Assembly (NCBI GenBank): GCA_028023455.1
Contig: JAQFVV010012394.1
Span: 20,914,353 to 20,978,352, forward strand
Direction: 5' to 3'
Length of the DNA: 64,000 nucleotides
Origin: Epiperipatus broadwayi
Taxonomy: Eukaryota; Onychophora; Udeonychophora; Euonychophora; Peripatidae
Shown: piece by piece, positions 9,925 to 21,824 of the stretch
Numbering within the stretch: the stretch's first letter is position 1
How the letters are laid out: every line of letters begins with the position of its first letter
The notes under the pieces: model-generated
Database searches by the model: none
What the model saw: the letters and a program-made list of their open reading frames with translations, nothing else
What the model was told of the DNA's origin: nothing
Made by a program: the position numbers and the translations under genes

Positions 9925-11555
9925 ATATGTGTGTGTCCCTCAGAATAAAAGAATTTTACATACTTGTTATTTATTTATTTTTGACTGATGATTTAAACTC
10001 TCCTCCTAATAATTAATTATATATTTCTCACCTTCATAAAGAGAAATATAGAAAATAAATTGTAATTTGCCTATTAAAGAAACTTACCTTTGAAATATTG
10101 ACTAACTCTACTTAATTTGTATACTTGGTGATATGAGATTGATATTCTCAACCACAAAAGTCAATATTTTTCCATCTTCCAATTAATGTGGGAGTTCTTC
10201 TGCCTAAAGACAAAAAGATTCGAATAAGACTTCAGCATCATCGGTAGTATTTTGCCTCTATTTATATATAGACTTGAGTACAGTTTTTAAAAAAGAGCCT
10301 TGTGATATAGTAGAGGGTGTATTTCATGATATGACTTGGAGTTCCATTCTGACCAGATAGCTACAAAAATATGTCAGATCACAACAAAGTACAGAAAGTT
10401 GCCCAATAGCTAGCTGTTTATTTAGTAGGTATCTGTGATGCAACTTTCTCAGCTTAACCCACATACTTTCAAAAGCAATTTTCTCCACTCTACTACAGAG
10501 CCATCTATTGTACACTTAAATAATCAATGTTTTCAGCTGGTAATACCACATAATATTCATATCCTTCAGTCTGATTTCTGGATTCAGATTAGAATCCTAA
10601 CTCATGTTTGCAATATATTACTCTGGAGTAACTGGAAGATATACATAAGCAAGGGAATATCTGGATAATATTAGCAGAAAATGAATGATCATGGTTTAAT
10701 TTTGGTTGACAATATGGGAGAAATACATAGATTGTAAAAAAGTAAAGAATACAATAAATAGTGTTACTACATGCAATCTTTATTCATTGTGGGAAGGGGG
10801 TAGCATTCTTCTATGGGTGTTGAATCTATAGTTTGTTTATTTTTCAGATTTTAAGCTTTTCTAACTAATCTATATTGTTAGTCTATCGTTAATTAATATT
10901 ATGTTTCAATGTTGACATTCAAAATTTATCTTTTTCCTAATAAAATGAACAACTCAAAACAAGAAAAGGTCGCAAAAAAAAAAATGTTAACGTTACAATG
11001 TAAAATAAAAATTGAAATAAAAAAGTAAAATATTTGATTAGAAAGATTTGAAAGCTTTGGGGAATATCTGAATTAATCAATGTATGATTATTTTGCTTAT
11101 GTTTACAGTATGTCGAGTTGGATTAATGCTTTGGGATTCATTATACACACTCGCAAAGATATACTTTCTCTTCCGAACATTGATCTCTGTATTTTAAGTA
11201 GGAGTGATTTATTAATTTGAAAAACCATGATAATGTTTCCATAGAAATACATTTTCTTTTTGAAACTCATGGGAAGAAGAACAATTTGATATTATTTATA
11301 TAAATTCAATAAAACTATTTATTAATAACGAAAAAGGAAATAACACGATTCTTATTTACGACGTTTTTTTAAAAATATTTAAACAATCCATAATCCCATA
11401 TAAAATAAAAGTTTTTAATTAAGTTAATGTTTTTTTTTTTTATATATATATAATTAAGTTAATGTTTGTTAAAATAAATGGCAATTTAGTAAATATTACT
11501 GCATTCTTTTTTTCAGATGTAAGCATTTAAAAAAAGCATTAATTCAGTAATTTTA
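9925..11555. other. AT-rich sequence, no supported gene
   Basis: Less AT-biased around 10140-10680, where overlapping frames of 63 (minus, 10324-10515) and 77 codons (plus, 10435-10668) occur. Neither has a recognisable domain or clear splice context, so neither is called. The remainder is A/T-rich with poly(A) and poly(T) tracts and nothing recognisable. Confidence 0.5.
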
Positions 11556-11559
11556 TTTG

Positions 11560-11990
11560 CTATCGTGCCCTGCATAATTTGATTTAATAGTAAAGCAGCA
11601 GACACTGGAACCAAATGACCACGGTTCACACCCATTTATATTAATTCCAGTACTCAAATTTTTTTCACATGCAGACATAAAAATTAAAAAAAAAACAACA
11701 AAGCATTAATTTAATATTTTTTTTTTGTTACTGCGCCCTGCGTATGCTGATGCCTTGGTAAATTGACGACATTGGAATCAAATGTCCACGCTTCACACCC
11801 ATTTATATTAATTCTAGTACTCAATTTTTTTTCCAATGCAAACATAAAAATTAAAAAAAAAAACATATCAAAGCATCAATTCAATATTATTACTTGTTAC
11901 AGTGTCCTGTGTGATTTGGTGGAATGGCAGACACAGGAGCTAAATGTCCATGGATCACAGCCATTTTATTATTTTCAGTACTCAAACTTC
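11560..11990 (+). repeat. Tandem triplet of tRNA-like SINE (family G)
   Basis: Three units of about 170 bp start near 11567, 11735 and 11905. Each has 'ccctg(c/t)' followed by a TGATTTGGTGG-like A box, a 'cagacactggaaccaaatg' type block and a B-box-like GGTTCACACCC (ggatcacagcc in the third), then an A-rich tail. Similar single copies lie at 1555-1645 (plus) and 15230-15370 (minus). The spacing fits a tRNA-derived SINE. The open frame at 11763-11993 follows from the repeat. Confidence 0.6.
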
Positions 11991-12173
11991 TAATAAATTT
12001 CCAAACAATAAAATCATTTGATTATTCATTTTGTTATTACAAATAATTCATTTTCAAAGATGAAACTGTTATTAAATAGTCATCTTTAACAAATACTTTT
12101 CATATTTTGATAGAATCACCAGCTAAAGAAATTCTGCTCTTAATCGATATGGAGCTTTGACAAGTCCTTTCAT

Positions 12174-12573
12174 TAAGCATTATGTATAGCATATATACTT
12201 TAAGCTGTATGTAATTAGAGGAGCTGGATGTAATTAGACGGGATTTGAACTCAGACTTTTAAGCTCCCTTTAGTCATCCAATCTATATTATACAACTGAT
12301 ACACATAACCACATATAAAAAAAAAAGATAAATGATCTCCAATATATGTATTTTGGGCTGATCCAGCACTCATCAGTTGGTCCAAGCACTGATTACATAT
12401 ATGTGTGGAAGATGATGATCCAGACCAACTGATAAGTGCTGGTTCATCATGAAATACATATAGAGATCATTTATGTTTTTTGCATATATGTAGTCATGTG
12501 TATTGGTTGTATAAGATAAGTGGATGACTGAGGGAGCTTGAAAGTCCAGGTTCAAATCCACTCTAAGCATTAT
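12174..12573. mobile_element. Family A inverted dimer with 10-bp direct repeat
   Basis: A minus-oriented partial unit (12184 to about 12390) is followed by a plus-oriented partial unit (about 12392-12563). The dimer is bracketed by the direct repeat TAAGCATTAT at 12174-12183 and 12564-12573. The plus unit ends in a tRNA-like B box (GGTTCAAATCC). The centre is close to the two ribozyme motifs. The minus-strand frame at 12373-12594 is a repeat shadow. Confidence 0.75.
12338..12381 (-). ncRNA. Decayed hammerhead core (family A)
   Basis: The minus strand keeps stem I ACCAA/TTGG and CTGATGA (12370-12376). GAAA has become AAAA and stem II is broken. The plus-oriented partner near 12425-12468 has CTGATAA in place of CTGATGA. 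Both look inactive. Confidence 0.4.
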
Positions 12574-13207
12574 ATTGTGAACTGAGTACAACAAATGAGG
12601 CTATTCAAAGAGAATGAGAAAAATCAAAAGCAAATTAAACATATTTGGAAAGTTACAATATCACTTCTCTCCATGCCCTACCTTGTAAGCCTGAACTATC
12701 AATGACTTCCAGATGGCAGTACAATTTAATTTTCATTTCCACACCAGTTTATGCTTTCACCTTTATCTATATGAACAGAAGATTCAAAATGAAAACTGAA
12801 TTTTAGGTCTTCATTAATAAATTCGGAAGTCCAAGACCAATCTCAAAATGAGAATTAAAATACACTGCCGCCTGGTTGTCACTGATAATTTAAGCTTACA
12901 ATAGATGGCAGTAAAGTGCAGAGAAAAGCGTTTTTGTTAATATAGTAAGCTTGAGAATCTAGTGGTATTGTGTTAGTATTAAGATTGCAATATATAAATG
13001 AATGAATGTTTGGTCAAATTATGTGGAGAGGCCAGAAAATGCCATTAAGTACTTTAAACAAAAGTGGTTAATAAATAATGTATTACAAGCATAAAGTTAT
13101 AAAAGTCAAGAAAAAAGGAAAGAGAAATTAATCAAAGAAAAAATGTAGTTTTGAGAAATGAATAGGAATGAAAAATAGTTTGGAATTATGTAAAAATGAT
13201 ATAGGAA
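12574..13207. other. AT-rich sequence, no gene seen
   Basis: Unique-looking intergenic DNA. No coding frame, RNA gene or repeat recognised. Confidence 0.5.
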
Positions 13208-14112
13208 ATATTAATTATTTATTGGATGATTTCCATTATGTAATATTAAATACTGAATGTCTTATAAAAAAATTTAAACTTTACTTAAACTTTCAAAATA
13301 CATTCAACTGTTAGTATTAGTACAGAACTCAATGTTTTGAGTGACATTAATCTCCTCTCTTGGTTTCTGAAGTCTTGGATCTGATAGCACGGCACCTAAT
13401 GCAACTGTCCAGCAGCCACCTTTTATCTCTACTTAAATACAAAACTATGAGAATAAAATAAAAAACACAATAATATTTTCAACCTAAACTTATTAGCTTA
13501 TATAATCATATAGGTCTGAACTCAGTTTAGTACCCATACATTTTGGTGTCTTTAGTTCTTTAATAACCATAGCCATCCCTATCCTACTAGGCAGGCTTGG
13601 TATTAAACCACCAAACATCACATGATCACCATTTCTTATGCTTGATCATAATAGTTATTAAAACAGGCAAAACTCTCCATACAGTAGTGCCTCACTGATG
13701 AAGGCCACAAGCCAAAAACTAGTTTGGGAACATTGGATGAGTAGGCACTAGATAGGGAATTTATGTGCAAGTCTTCTGGCACCCATTGATAACTCTGGCT
13801 TGCACTGAGTAGCACTACTGTATGGAGAGTTTTGCCTATTTTAATAACAGTTACGAGCAAGCATAAGAAATGGTGATCGTGTGACTTTTAGATTTATGAA
13901 TATTGAATTTTAAAATAATGCTCTAACATGCTAGTATGGCACTGGTGAGGTCAACCACGAAGAAGATAGGAGATTAATGCTACTCGAAGTATTGTGTTCT
14001 GAATTAACCTGTGTGCTACATTTGGAAAATTAAAGTAAAGTTTAAATTTTTCTAAAAACATTCAATACTTAATATTAGATGATGGAAATAATATAACAAA
14101 TAATTAGTACTA
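13208..14112. mobile_element. Family F compound foldback element
   Basis: A large imperfect palindrome. The outer arms pair from 'attaattatttattgg' at 13208 to 'caaataattagt' near 14112, and again at 'aatttaaactttacttaaac' against 'gtaaagtttaaattt'. An inner pair, 'aaactctccatacagtagtgc' against 'gcactactgtatggagagtttt', lies at 13670-13840. A related unit in the other orientation is at 41530-41990, and fragments are at 42440-42560 and 46895-47060. The sense strand carries CTGATGA-A-GGC/GCC-AAAAC at 13696-13722, a hammerhead-like core whose GAAA has mutated. Confidence 0.65.
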
Positions 14113-15884
14113 AAATATCTTCACCCCAGACTCATATTGTTGTTATTTACCACGAGGAGAGAAAATTTCTACGTTTTGTGAACGTCAAAACTAGGAGTTA
14201 ATATGTAAATAAAAAAGTAAAAGGTGTAAACAATTCATAATATTCTACTGTTCTTATATCTTTTATTAAATAAAATGTTTTCGTTTTGTTTTAATTTGAA
14301 AAAAAATTATTTCATGAAATGAGTAGGGAGAAAACGTTAAAATTTACCTGGCAATAAATCTGCCTCTTACCCAAGCAGTAGACTCAAAGGTAAAAATCTT
14401 TAAACTGGAATCTATTATGATTTCTTTATTTTCTATATGTATAAAGAGTATATGTGCACAATACTTAGGATACAAGTGTTAACAGGTATAAGTAAATAAA
14501 AAGTTTCAAATTTATAGTAACAATATTTGCAATAAAATAAATGAAAAAAGAAATCAAGCGTAAAATCTCTTTTTTGTCTTTTTTCTTCCTTTTTTTCTCT
14601 TTTTAGCACTTTATCAGTTCAGTTCCATTTAACTGATTTTGAATCATCTTCGAGATTTTTTTAATTAAAAAAATACTTTTATTTGCATTTTCTTTGTTGT
14701 TTTTTTCCCATCTCAGTAGTAGATGTCATATCAATAAAACTTTCAATGAATTTAAACTTGAATTCTCATGTGGCTTTCCGAGTTATCTCAAGAAAGCATC
14801 GCTTCTCTGTTTATTTCTAAAATCTAGAAGAAAAAAAAATTTAAATATAATTTTCTTATATTTTATGTATCATTTTAAGAATATAATATTTAACAAAAAA
14901 GATGAGAAATTTAGAATTCAGCCAATAAAAAGAATAACCGAAGTTTAAAGTATTTTCTTTAAAAAAAATTTTTTTTTTCCTTTTACTTTCATTATATTTA
15001 ACTTGACTCCGTTGTTCATATAGCTGTAAGCGCTTACAGGTAAACTGTAAATAATTATATAATAAAATATAGGAAAACATTATTATAACGTTTCTGATAA
15101 AATGTTAACAGTTCTAGGCTTATAATAAATAAATAAATCATCGGATGATTTGTCGCACAGGAAGTCATGTGATATCCAAAACCCGGAAGTGACACTTTAA
15201 GTTGTCTTTCATGGTTTTGAATCCACTTCTTTATTATTGCATTAAACCATGCAGGGCAAAAATGAATCCTCAGGAATTAACATGACGTTGGTGCACTAGG
15301 AATATCAAAGTGGAACTGTGAACCATGAGACCTGCCATTCAGCTGGTGCATTAATCCATGCATGGCAGTCGTAATAGTCACAATATTTAACGAATATATT
15401 AATTTATGCAAACAAGTAAGATGAAAAAAGTTAAAACAATATTCTGATAGCCATCTGAAAAGCTTTTTTGAACTTCCTTTAACTCAATACCCCAAATAGG
15501 TTTCTTTTAACGGAATAATGACGTGTTCATACAAGCTAAGATAATATATATTGTAAGCTACTCTGCCTTCCACTTCAATCCTATCCTTACCTCAGCTCAA
15601 ACAGCAAAGTATATAATATATAGAAATGCAACTCTATAAGACTCAATAATTAACTAAAAATGTATAATACATAAAAACATAAGGTAGACGTAGGAGACGG
15701 TCACAATATGTCGGTTTTAACATTGAGAGACATATAGTATATGCTCCCCAATGACATTGCTATTGTAGAAATTTTCCAGGCTATCGTAGTATAACCATTA
15801 GGAAAATCTACACAACTGACAATGACTAACAATATTTCATTAAAAATAATGATTATTCTATCCTTCACTTATTTAATAAACTAG
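14113..15884. other. AT-rich sequence with a minus-strand family G fragment
   Basis: A tRNA-like family G copy lies at about 15230-15370 on the minus strand. Frames at 14694-14948 and 14856-15080 overlap on opposite strands and have composition-driven sequences; neither is called a gene. Nothing else recognised. Confidence 0.5.
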
Positions 15885-17432
15885 AATTTTAAATGAAGAA
15901 GTGAAACAATGCAGTTAAATTTATGAAGAAAGGAAAGGCTCCGGATAATGATGATATTATAATTGATATATTAAAAGAAGCAGTTGAGGAAATATAATTT
16001 TTTTTTAGAAAAGTTATATACCAAATGTTTAAATGATGAATATATACCAGATAATGGAAGAATGCAGTATTAATATTTAAAAAAGGTGATAAAGAAAATA
16101 TTAGAAATTACAGACCTATCAGCCTTTTATCAGTTTTATACAAAATTTTTACCAAGAAAATTACAACTTATCTACAGAGAACATTGGATTTCCACCAACC
16201 AAGAGAACAAGCTGGATTTAAAAGTGGTTTTAGTACAGTAGATCATATCCAAGTATTGAGAGAAATTATAGAAAGGACAAATGAATAAGAATTGCCATTA
16301 TGCTTTGGATTTGTAGATTATGAAAAGGCATTTGATTCTATAAACATTTCTTCAGTGATTAAAGCATTAAAATCAACAAGGTATATATCCAGGATATTGT
16401 CATATTTTAAAGAATATTTATAAAAATGCAACAACAATTAGATTATGTAATGATACTAGGAAAGTCAACATTAAGAAGGGTGTAAGACAGGGTGACTCCA
16501 TATCTCCAAAACTTTTTACAGCAGTGCTGCAAGAAGTATTTTGTGGATTAAAATGGGAAGCTAAAAAAGTGAAAGTAAATGGAGATTATTTAAGTCATTT
16601 AGATTTTGCAGATGATGTAGTTGTTTTTGCAAATAATGCTTTAGAGCTACAGTAAATGTTGCAGGAGTTATCAGAGGAAAGTAGGACTAAAGATAAATGT
16701 AAGAAAGACTAAAGTAATGTTCAATGGATTTTCTCAAAATATTAAAATATATAAAATTAAAAGCATGTGAAGTGCTTGAAAGAGAAGCTTTAGAGAGTGC
16801 AAAAAATATTAAATGCTTATTAAAATAAAGATTGATTATAATGAGTTAGAAGAAGTTAACAACTACAAATACCTTGGTCAGATTATTAGTACAGATAAAA
16901 ACGTAATGGATGAAATTAATCATAGAATTAAACTTGGTTGGAGTGCTTTTAGTAGAAATAACTTGATACTAAAAGGAAATATTCCTATGTCCTTGAAAAG
17001 GAAGGTTTTTAATAAATATGTTTTACCAGTTCTTACTTATGAATCTGAGACTTGGACACTTAATTTCTATTAATAAAGAGATTTCAGATCACTCTAAGAA
17101 GTATGGAGAGATGCATGTTAAAAGTAAGAAGAAGAGATCAAAAATGCAATATATGGATAAGAGAACAAACAGGTGTTACTGACTTCATTGAAAAAATTAA
17201 AAGATTGAAGTGGAGTTGGGATGGACATATTGCTAGATGAGATAAAAATAGATGGGTAATTGAAATCTTAAACTGGATTCTAAGAGATTGTAAAAGACCC
17301 AGAAAGCGACTACATGTGAGATGCATGGATGAAATAAGAAAGTGTGCAGGGGTGATGTGGAGAAGAGAAGCTAAAGATTGGAGCCGATGGATTGAACTTG
17401 GAGAGACCTTCCTGTGGTTGATGATGATGATA
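15885..17432 (+). pseudogene. RTE-type LINE reverse transcriptase, degenerate
   Basis: The longest LINE remnant. In broken frames it shows 'KKGKAPDNDDI', then 'NYRPISLLSVLYKIF', 'EQAGFKSGFSTVDHI', 'FVDYEKAFDSI' (first catalytic Asp), 'GVRQGDSISPKLF', and 'HLDFADDVVVF' (FADD catalytic box, about 16600). The C-terminal blocks shared with 9367-9920 and a 3' (GAT)n tail at 17418-17433 follow. The order and motifs identify the RTE clade. Stops and frameshifts are frequent. The 86-codon frame at 16813-17073 is its longest open piece. The N-terminal endonuclease is missing. Confidence 0.9.
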
Positions 17433-18306
17433 TAAAAAATAGTGAAATCAAATGCATATATCTCAAGGATAATAATTATTCTCTTATAATATAATAACTA
17501 TTACTAACAGTAAGATAATTGAATAATAGGAGGGATTTTACTAAGATCCAGTCATCTCTATAATAATTATATATAACACCATAAACATAAATCCTCTTCT
17601 TAAAAAATAATATAGCTTTAATAATAATAATACGATAAGATTAACATTTATTATTTTCTACCTTACTACTAATTAAATAATTTAATTGCACTTAAATATC
17701 TAATATCTTCATTATACAAATATTATTTATAAAACAGAATCAGAATTTTACTATAATCAAAAACTTTACCGTACAACTATAATATCCTCCCCTTTCACTC
17801 GCTTTTTACCTTAATTTGATAGCAATTTCACTCTTTTTAACTACGTCTTTTAAAAATATGAGCCTTGTAATATATTCTATTAAAAACATCCCTTTTTGAT
17901 ATAAAATAGTACTTTAAATTTATTCTAAAAATAAATTTTATTTATTTTAAATAATAATAATAATATGACTCTTGGAAAATATTATAAGACTTTCGGTGAA
18001 TGCTCCATTTAGATAATGTTACTAAGTAACACTTCTTAAATAATTATATTTTCAAGTAATGAATCATTAATTTATCAAGTACTCTTTCTTTATAACAACT
18101 TATATATAAACTATCCAATAATTATATTTTTGGTTCTAATCATTATATATAATTTGCGTTTTGATATGACTTTGTGATAAAAATAATTCTGAATAAAAAT
18201 AAAGCCAACAGTCTAAGATTTATATAAAAATAAGTGTTTATTTTAAGAATAGTATTAAATAACATAGTTAAACTCTAAAATACATATGAAATAATTAAAA
18301 TGTATG
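17433..18306. other. Very AT-rich sequence, no gene seen
   Basis: Dense A/T sequence with several ATAATAATA runs. Nothing recognisable on either strand. Confidence 0.6.
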
Positions 18307-18929
18307 TACAATTATTTACTTTAAATATTTGAAAACCAGGCACTCTTCACTAACCTGGAGCTTAATTGTAAATATAGGGAATTGAACTCAGACTTTCAAG
18401 CACCCACCAACTATCTACACTATCTCATACAAAAGATATACATGACCACACCCATAAAGATAACCAATCACCAATATACGTATTTCACGCTAAAACAGTA
18501 CTCATCACTTAGTCCAGATTATCATCTCCCACACACATATATATAATAGGTGCTCCGTTTAGATTAAGAGGCAAATCTTCACACTTTAATGCACAGGCTT
18601 CAATCTAATTCAACCTCCAACTTTTCGATCATCCATGTCATTAAAAATCTGATGATGGAAAGCCCAAATCCTATGCAGATGCCAACATTATTGCCATGCC
18701 CATGTTGACTTGGAAGTCATTTTGACCCCTCATGTGTAGGACCTTATCCATTTAAATACATAGAAATAGAAGAGGGATTCACTTGATATATAAATATTTG
18801 AAAACCAGGTACTCTTCACTAACCTGGAGCTTAATTGTAAATATAGGGGATTTGAATTCAGACTTTCAAGCACTCACCAACTATCCACACTATCTCATAC
18901 AACTGATACATGGAAAAAAATAAACAATC

Positions 18930-18973
18930 ACCAATATACATATTTCATGCTAAACCAGCACTCATCAGTTGGT
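18930..18973 (-). ncRNA. Hammerhead ribozyme, all core residues intact
   Basis: Minus strand: stem I ACCAA/TTGGT (5 bp), CTGATGA, stem II GTGCT/AGCAT with loop GGTTT, GAAA, and stem III AT/AT closing before a TA cleavage dinucleotide. Length 44 nt. This is one of the two best hammerheads in the window. Confidence 0.75.
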
Positions 18974-19282
18974 CCAGATTATCATCTCCCACACATATAT
19001 ATATATATATAATCAGTGCTCAGTTTATATTAAGATAGCAAATCTTCACACTTAAATGCTCAGGCTTCAATCTACTCCAACTCCAATTTTTCAGTCATCC
19101 ATATCAGCATGGGTTTTGGGCTTTCCATCATCAGATTTTCAATGATATGGATGATTGAAAAGTTGAAGGTTGAAGTAGATTGAAGCCTGTGCATGAAAGT
19201 GTGAAGATTTACTATCTTAATATAAACTGAGCACTGATTATATATATATATATGTGTGTGTGTGTGTGAGATAATAATCTGG

Positions 19283-19326
19283 ATCAACTGATGAGTGGTG
19301 GTTTAGCATGAAATATGTATATTGGT
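19283..19326 (+). ncRNA. Hammerhead core (family A), near-intact
   Basis: Plus strand: ATCAA/TTGGT (one U-G wobble), CTGATGA (19288-19294) and GAAA (19310-19313). Stem II GTGGT/AGCAT has one mismatch. Confidence 0.6.
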
Positions 19327-19764
19327 GACTGTTTATCTTTTCTACATGTGTTTGATCATGTATATCAGTTGTATGAGATAGTGTGGACAGTTGGTAGGTG
19401 CTTGAAAGTCGAAGTTCAAATCCCCTATATTTACAATAAAGCTCCAGGTTAGTGAAGAGTGCCTGGTTTTCAAATATTTACATATCAAGCTTGTATTCTG
19501 CCCCATCCCTTTCTATGTATTTAAATGGATAAGGTTCTATACATGAGGTGTCAGAGTGACTTCAAGTCAACATGGGCATGACAATAATGTTGTCATCAGC
19601 ATAGGATTTAGGCTTTCAATCATCAGATTTTCAATGATATGGATGACTGAAAAGTTGGAGATTGGAGTAGATTGAAGCCTGTGCATTAAAGTATGAAGAT
19701 TTGCTATCTTAACATAAACTGAGCACTGATTATATACATGTGTGTATGGGAGATAATAATCTGG

Positions 19765-19808
19765 ACCAACTGATGAGTGCTGGTTTAGCATGATATACAT
19801 ATATTAGT
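19765..19808 (+). ncRNA. Hammerhead core (family A), mutated
   Basis: CTGATGA and stem II GTGCT/AGCAT are intact. GAAA has become GATA, and stem I has one mismatch (ACCAA/TTAGT). Likely inactive. Confidence 0.5.
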
Positions 19809-20127
19809 GATTGTTTATCTTTTCTACATGTGTGTGGTCATGTATATCAGTTGTATGAGATAGTGTGGATAGTTGGTGGGTGCTTGAAAGTCTGAGTTCA
19901 AATCCCTATATTTACAATTATTTACTTTGAAAATAAACAAATTTAATAAATATACTTCTTTACAAAAATATCAAATTCACTATTGTCAATATGTATACTT
20001 TCTTTCATGTTGATAATTAATTTACCATCCATGAGTTCTTGTGGGATCAACTTTTTAGTCCTCTTTTACCTAATGATATAATATATTACTTTTTGCAATA
20101 TTTACATAAATATATAATACTTTACTA

Positions 20128-20639
20128 TCTTTCATAACTCAGACTTTCACACGACCCACCACTCTCAGTGCCATCTCATATTGCTGACCCATTTGATCAC
20201 ACACATGTTGAAAAGATACATGAGGGGTCAGAATGACTAATACGTCAACATGGGTAGGATGACAACCTTGGCACTATCAAGGGTTTTGAACGTTCCATTA
20301 TCAGATTTTCAATGAAATGGAAGGCTAAAGAGTTGTGAGTTTGAATTGTTTGAAGCCTGTCCATTAAAGTATAAAGATTGGCTATCTTAATATAAAGCTG
20401 AGTACTGATTATATATATGTGTGAGGATAGTAATCTAGACCAATTGATGATTGCTGGTTTAGCATGAAATATGTATATTGGTGATTATTTATCTTTTCAA
20501 CATGTGTGTGATCAGATGGGTCAGCAATATGAGATGGCACTGAGAGTGGTGGGTCGTGTGAAAGTCTGAGTTCGAACCCTGCATATATTACATTTATAAA
20601 TGCAGGTTTAAGCCTGTACAATGTATTATCTTTCATAAC
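20128..20639. mobile_element. Family A inverted dimer with 13-bp direct repeat
   Basis: A short minus-oriented piece (20141 to about 20225) is joined to a plus-oriented partial unit (about 20226-20626). The perfect direct repeat TATCTTTCATAAC lies at 20128-20140 and 20627-20639. The plus unit ends with a canonical B box, GAGTTCGAACC (20568-20578). The minus-strand frame at 20409-20651 is a repeat shadow. Confidence 0.85.
20439..20482 (+). ncRNA. Hammerhead core (family A), one core change
   Basis: Stem I is ACCAA/TTGGT and GAAA is intact. The core reads TTGATGA, so the first C is lost. Stem II is TTGCT/AGCAT with a mismatch at the core-proximal pair. Confidence 0.5.
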
Positions 20640-21737
20640 GTAACTTTGCATAAACTCTATTTCATAAAATTTACATATAAAAATTGATTTATGTTATTAT
20701 AATTTTCAATATAATATCAAAATAATTAATTGAATCAAGATTCCTTATTAATAAATGGTCATTCATCCTGTTCATTTTTTTACTTCTTTTCATTCATTTT
20801 TTCATTCTTATTTTTGATCTCATATTTTATCTTTTAGCATTAAATCAGTCAGATTTGTTATTGTTCTTTTAAAAGTAATATTCTACCACCTAGCAAGGAA
20901 ACTATAGTATTTGTAAAGAATAACTAGTCTACATATGATATTCAGTATATATCTTTTTTTTACCATCCCCAAAGACAAGAAACTGACTGCAAAGACTTTA
21001 TAGATAAGAAACTGACTTTTAATATCTCTAAGTATAGGAATGGTAGGTCTCCTTTCTTAATGGAATGCTATAATTTGGCAATTAGTCATTTTTATCTTAA
21101 TGATTCTACTCCAATATCTAAGCTTATCTATTAAGTTCCTATGGAAAGTAACATCCATATCTTGTGGAAATTTCTCTCAGCTCCTCATACTAAAGTACAT
21201 ACATTACATGGGTGTCACATAGATCAATTTCATTAAAATATTTTAAGTAGTTCTTCAGGAGGATATTTCATCCTATCCTGGAATTATAACTTATCTTACT
21301 AATGCTATAGATTTTTAGCATCAATGACCATAATCTATCTCACAGCTAATATTACAATCTCATCTTCCCCTCAAGTATTCTTCTATAATATTAACAATTA
21401 TATTACAAAATAAATTATGTCTTATGACAAATGATATACTTTTTATCATCCAAAATTGAGATCATAACTGCTTTGTTACTTTTACCATTCATTCTCTACA
21501 TCTCTTCATATTTTCATTTGAGATTCAGATAGCATAGGTATTTTTATTTCCATGAATCCCATTTCTTGTTTTATCATTATAACATCAATTTATTCATTAA
21601 ATATATTATATATTAAAATATTACTAAATTAATTTAAATAAATATACCTTATAACATAACTATAAAGTATTGTTTTACCCATCCTCTATTTTTTGCAACT
21701 CTCATGCATATTATATATGAACTTTCTAAACATATTT
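20640..21737. other. AT-rich sequence, no gene seen
   Basis: T-rich sequence with scattered short inverted repeats. No frame longer than chance and no recognisable repeat. Confidence 0.55.
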
Positions 21738-21824
21738 CATCTTATGGTCGAGAGGTCAGTGTGACTGCCTTGCTCTAGCAGGCAGTTGCCCGGGTTGTGG
21801 GTTCGCGTCCCGGCCGATGCTATG
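21738..21824 (+). repeat. tRNA-like sequence with A and B boxes
   Basis: An island of high GC in AT-rich DNA. The A box TGGTCGAGAGG (21745-21755) and B box GGTTCGCGTCC (21800-21810) are at tRNA spacing. A strong hairpin (ctgcc/ggcag) sits where the anticodon arm should be, but its loop is too long and the acceptor ends do not pair. It is most likely a tRNA-derived SINE head or a tRNA pseudogene, not a working tRNA. Confidence 0.6.

Larger units (their letters stand above)
18307..19928. mobile_element. Family A four-unit palindromic array, 16-bp direct repeat
   Basis: Two head-to-tail units in minus orientation (about 18323-18780 and 18781-19106) meet two units in plus orientation (about 19152-19460 and 19461-19912). 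The result is a palindrome of about 1.6 kb centred near 19130. The spacing between ribozyme motifs is about 465-480 bp, which gives the monomer length. The direct repeat TACAATTATTTACTTT at 18307-18322 and 19913-19928 brackets the array. Part of the right-hand copy could be element sequence through microhomology. Each plus unit has tRNA-like A and B boxes about 50-110 bp after the ribozyme. Open frames at 19072-19287 and 19567-19800 are repeat shadows. Confidence 0.85.

Noticed and set aside
18307-20639. CRISPR-like or satellite array
   Set aside because: Units are ~470 bp, partly inverted, and diverged, with promoter and ribozyme motifs; no short regular spacers.
21738-21824. Functional tRNA gene
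   Set aside because: Acceptor stem does not pair and the anticodon loop is not seven bases.
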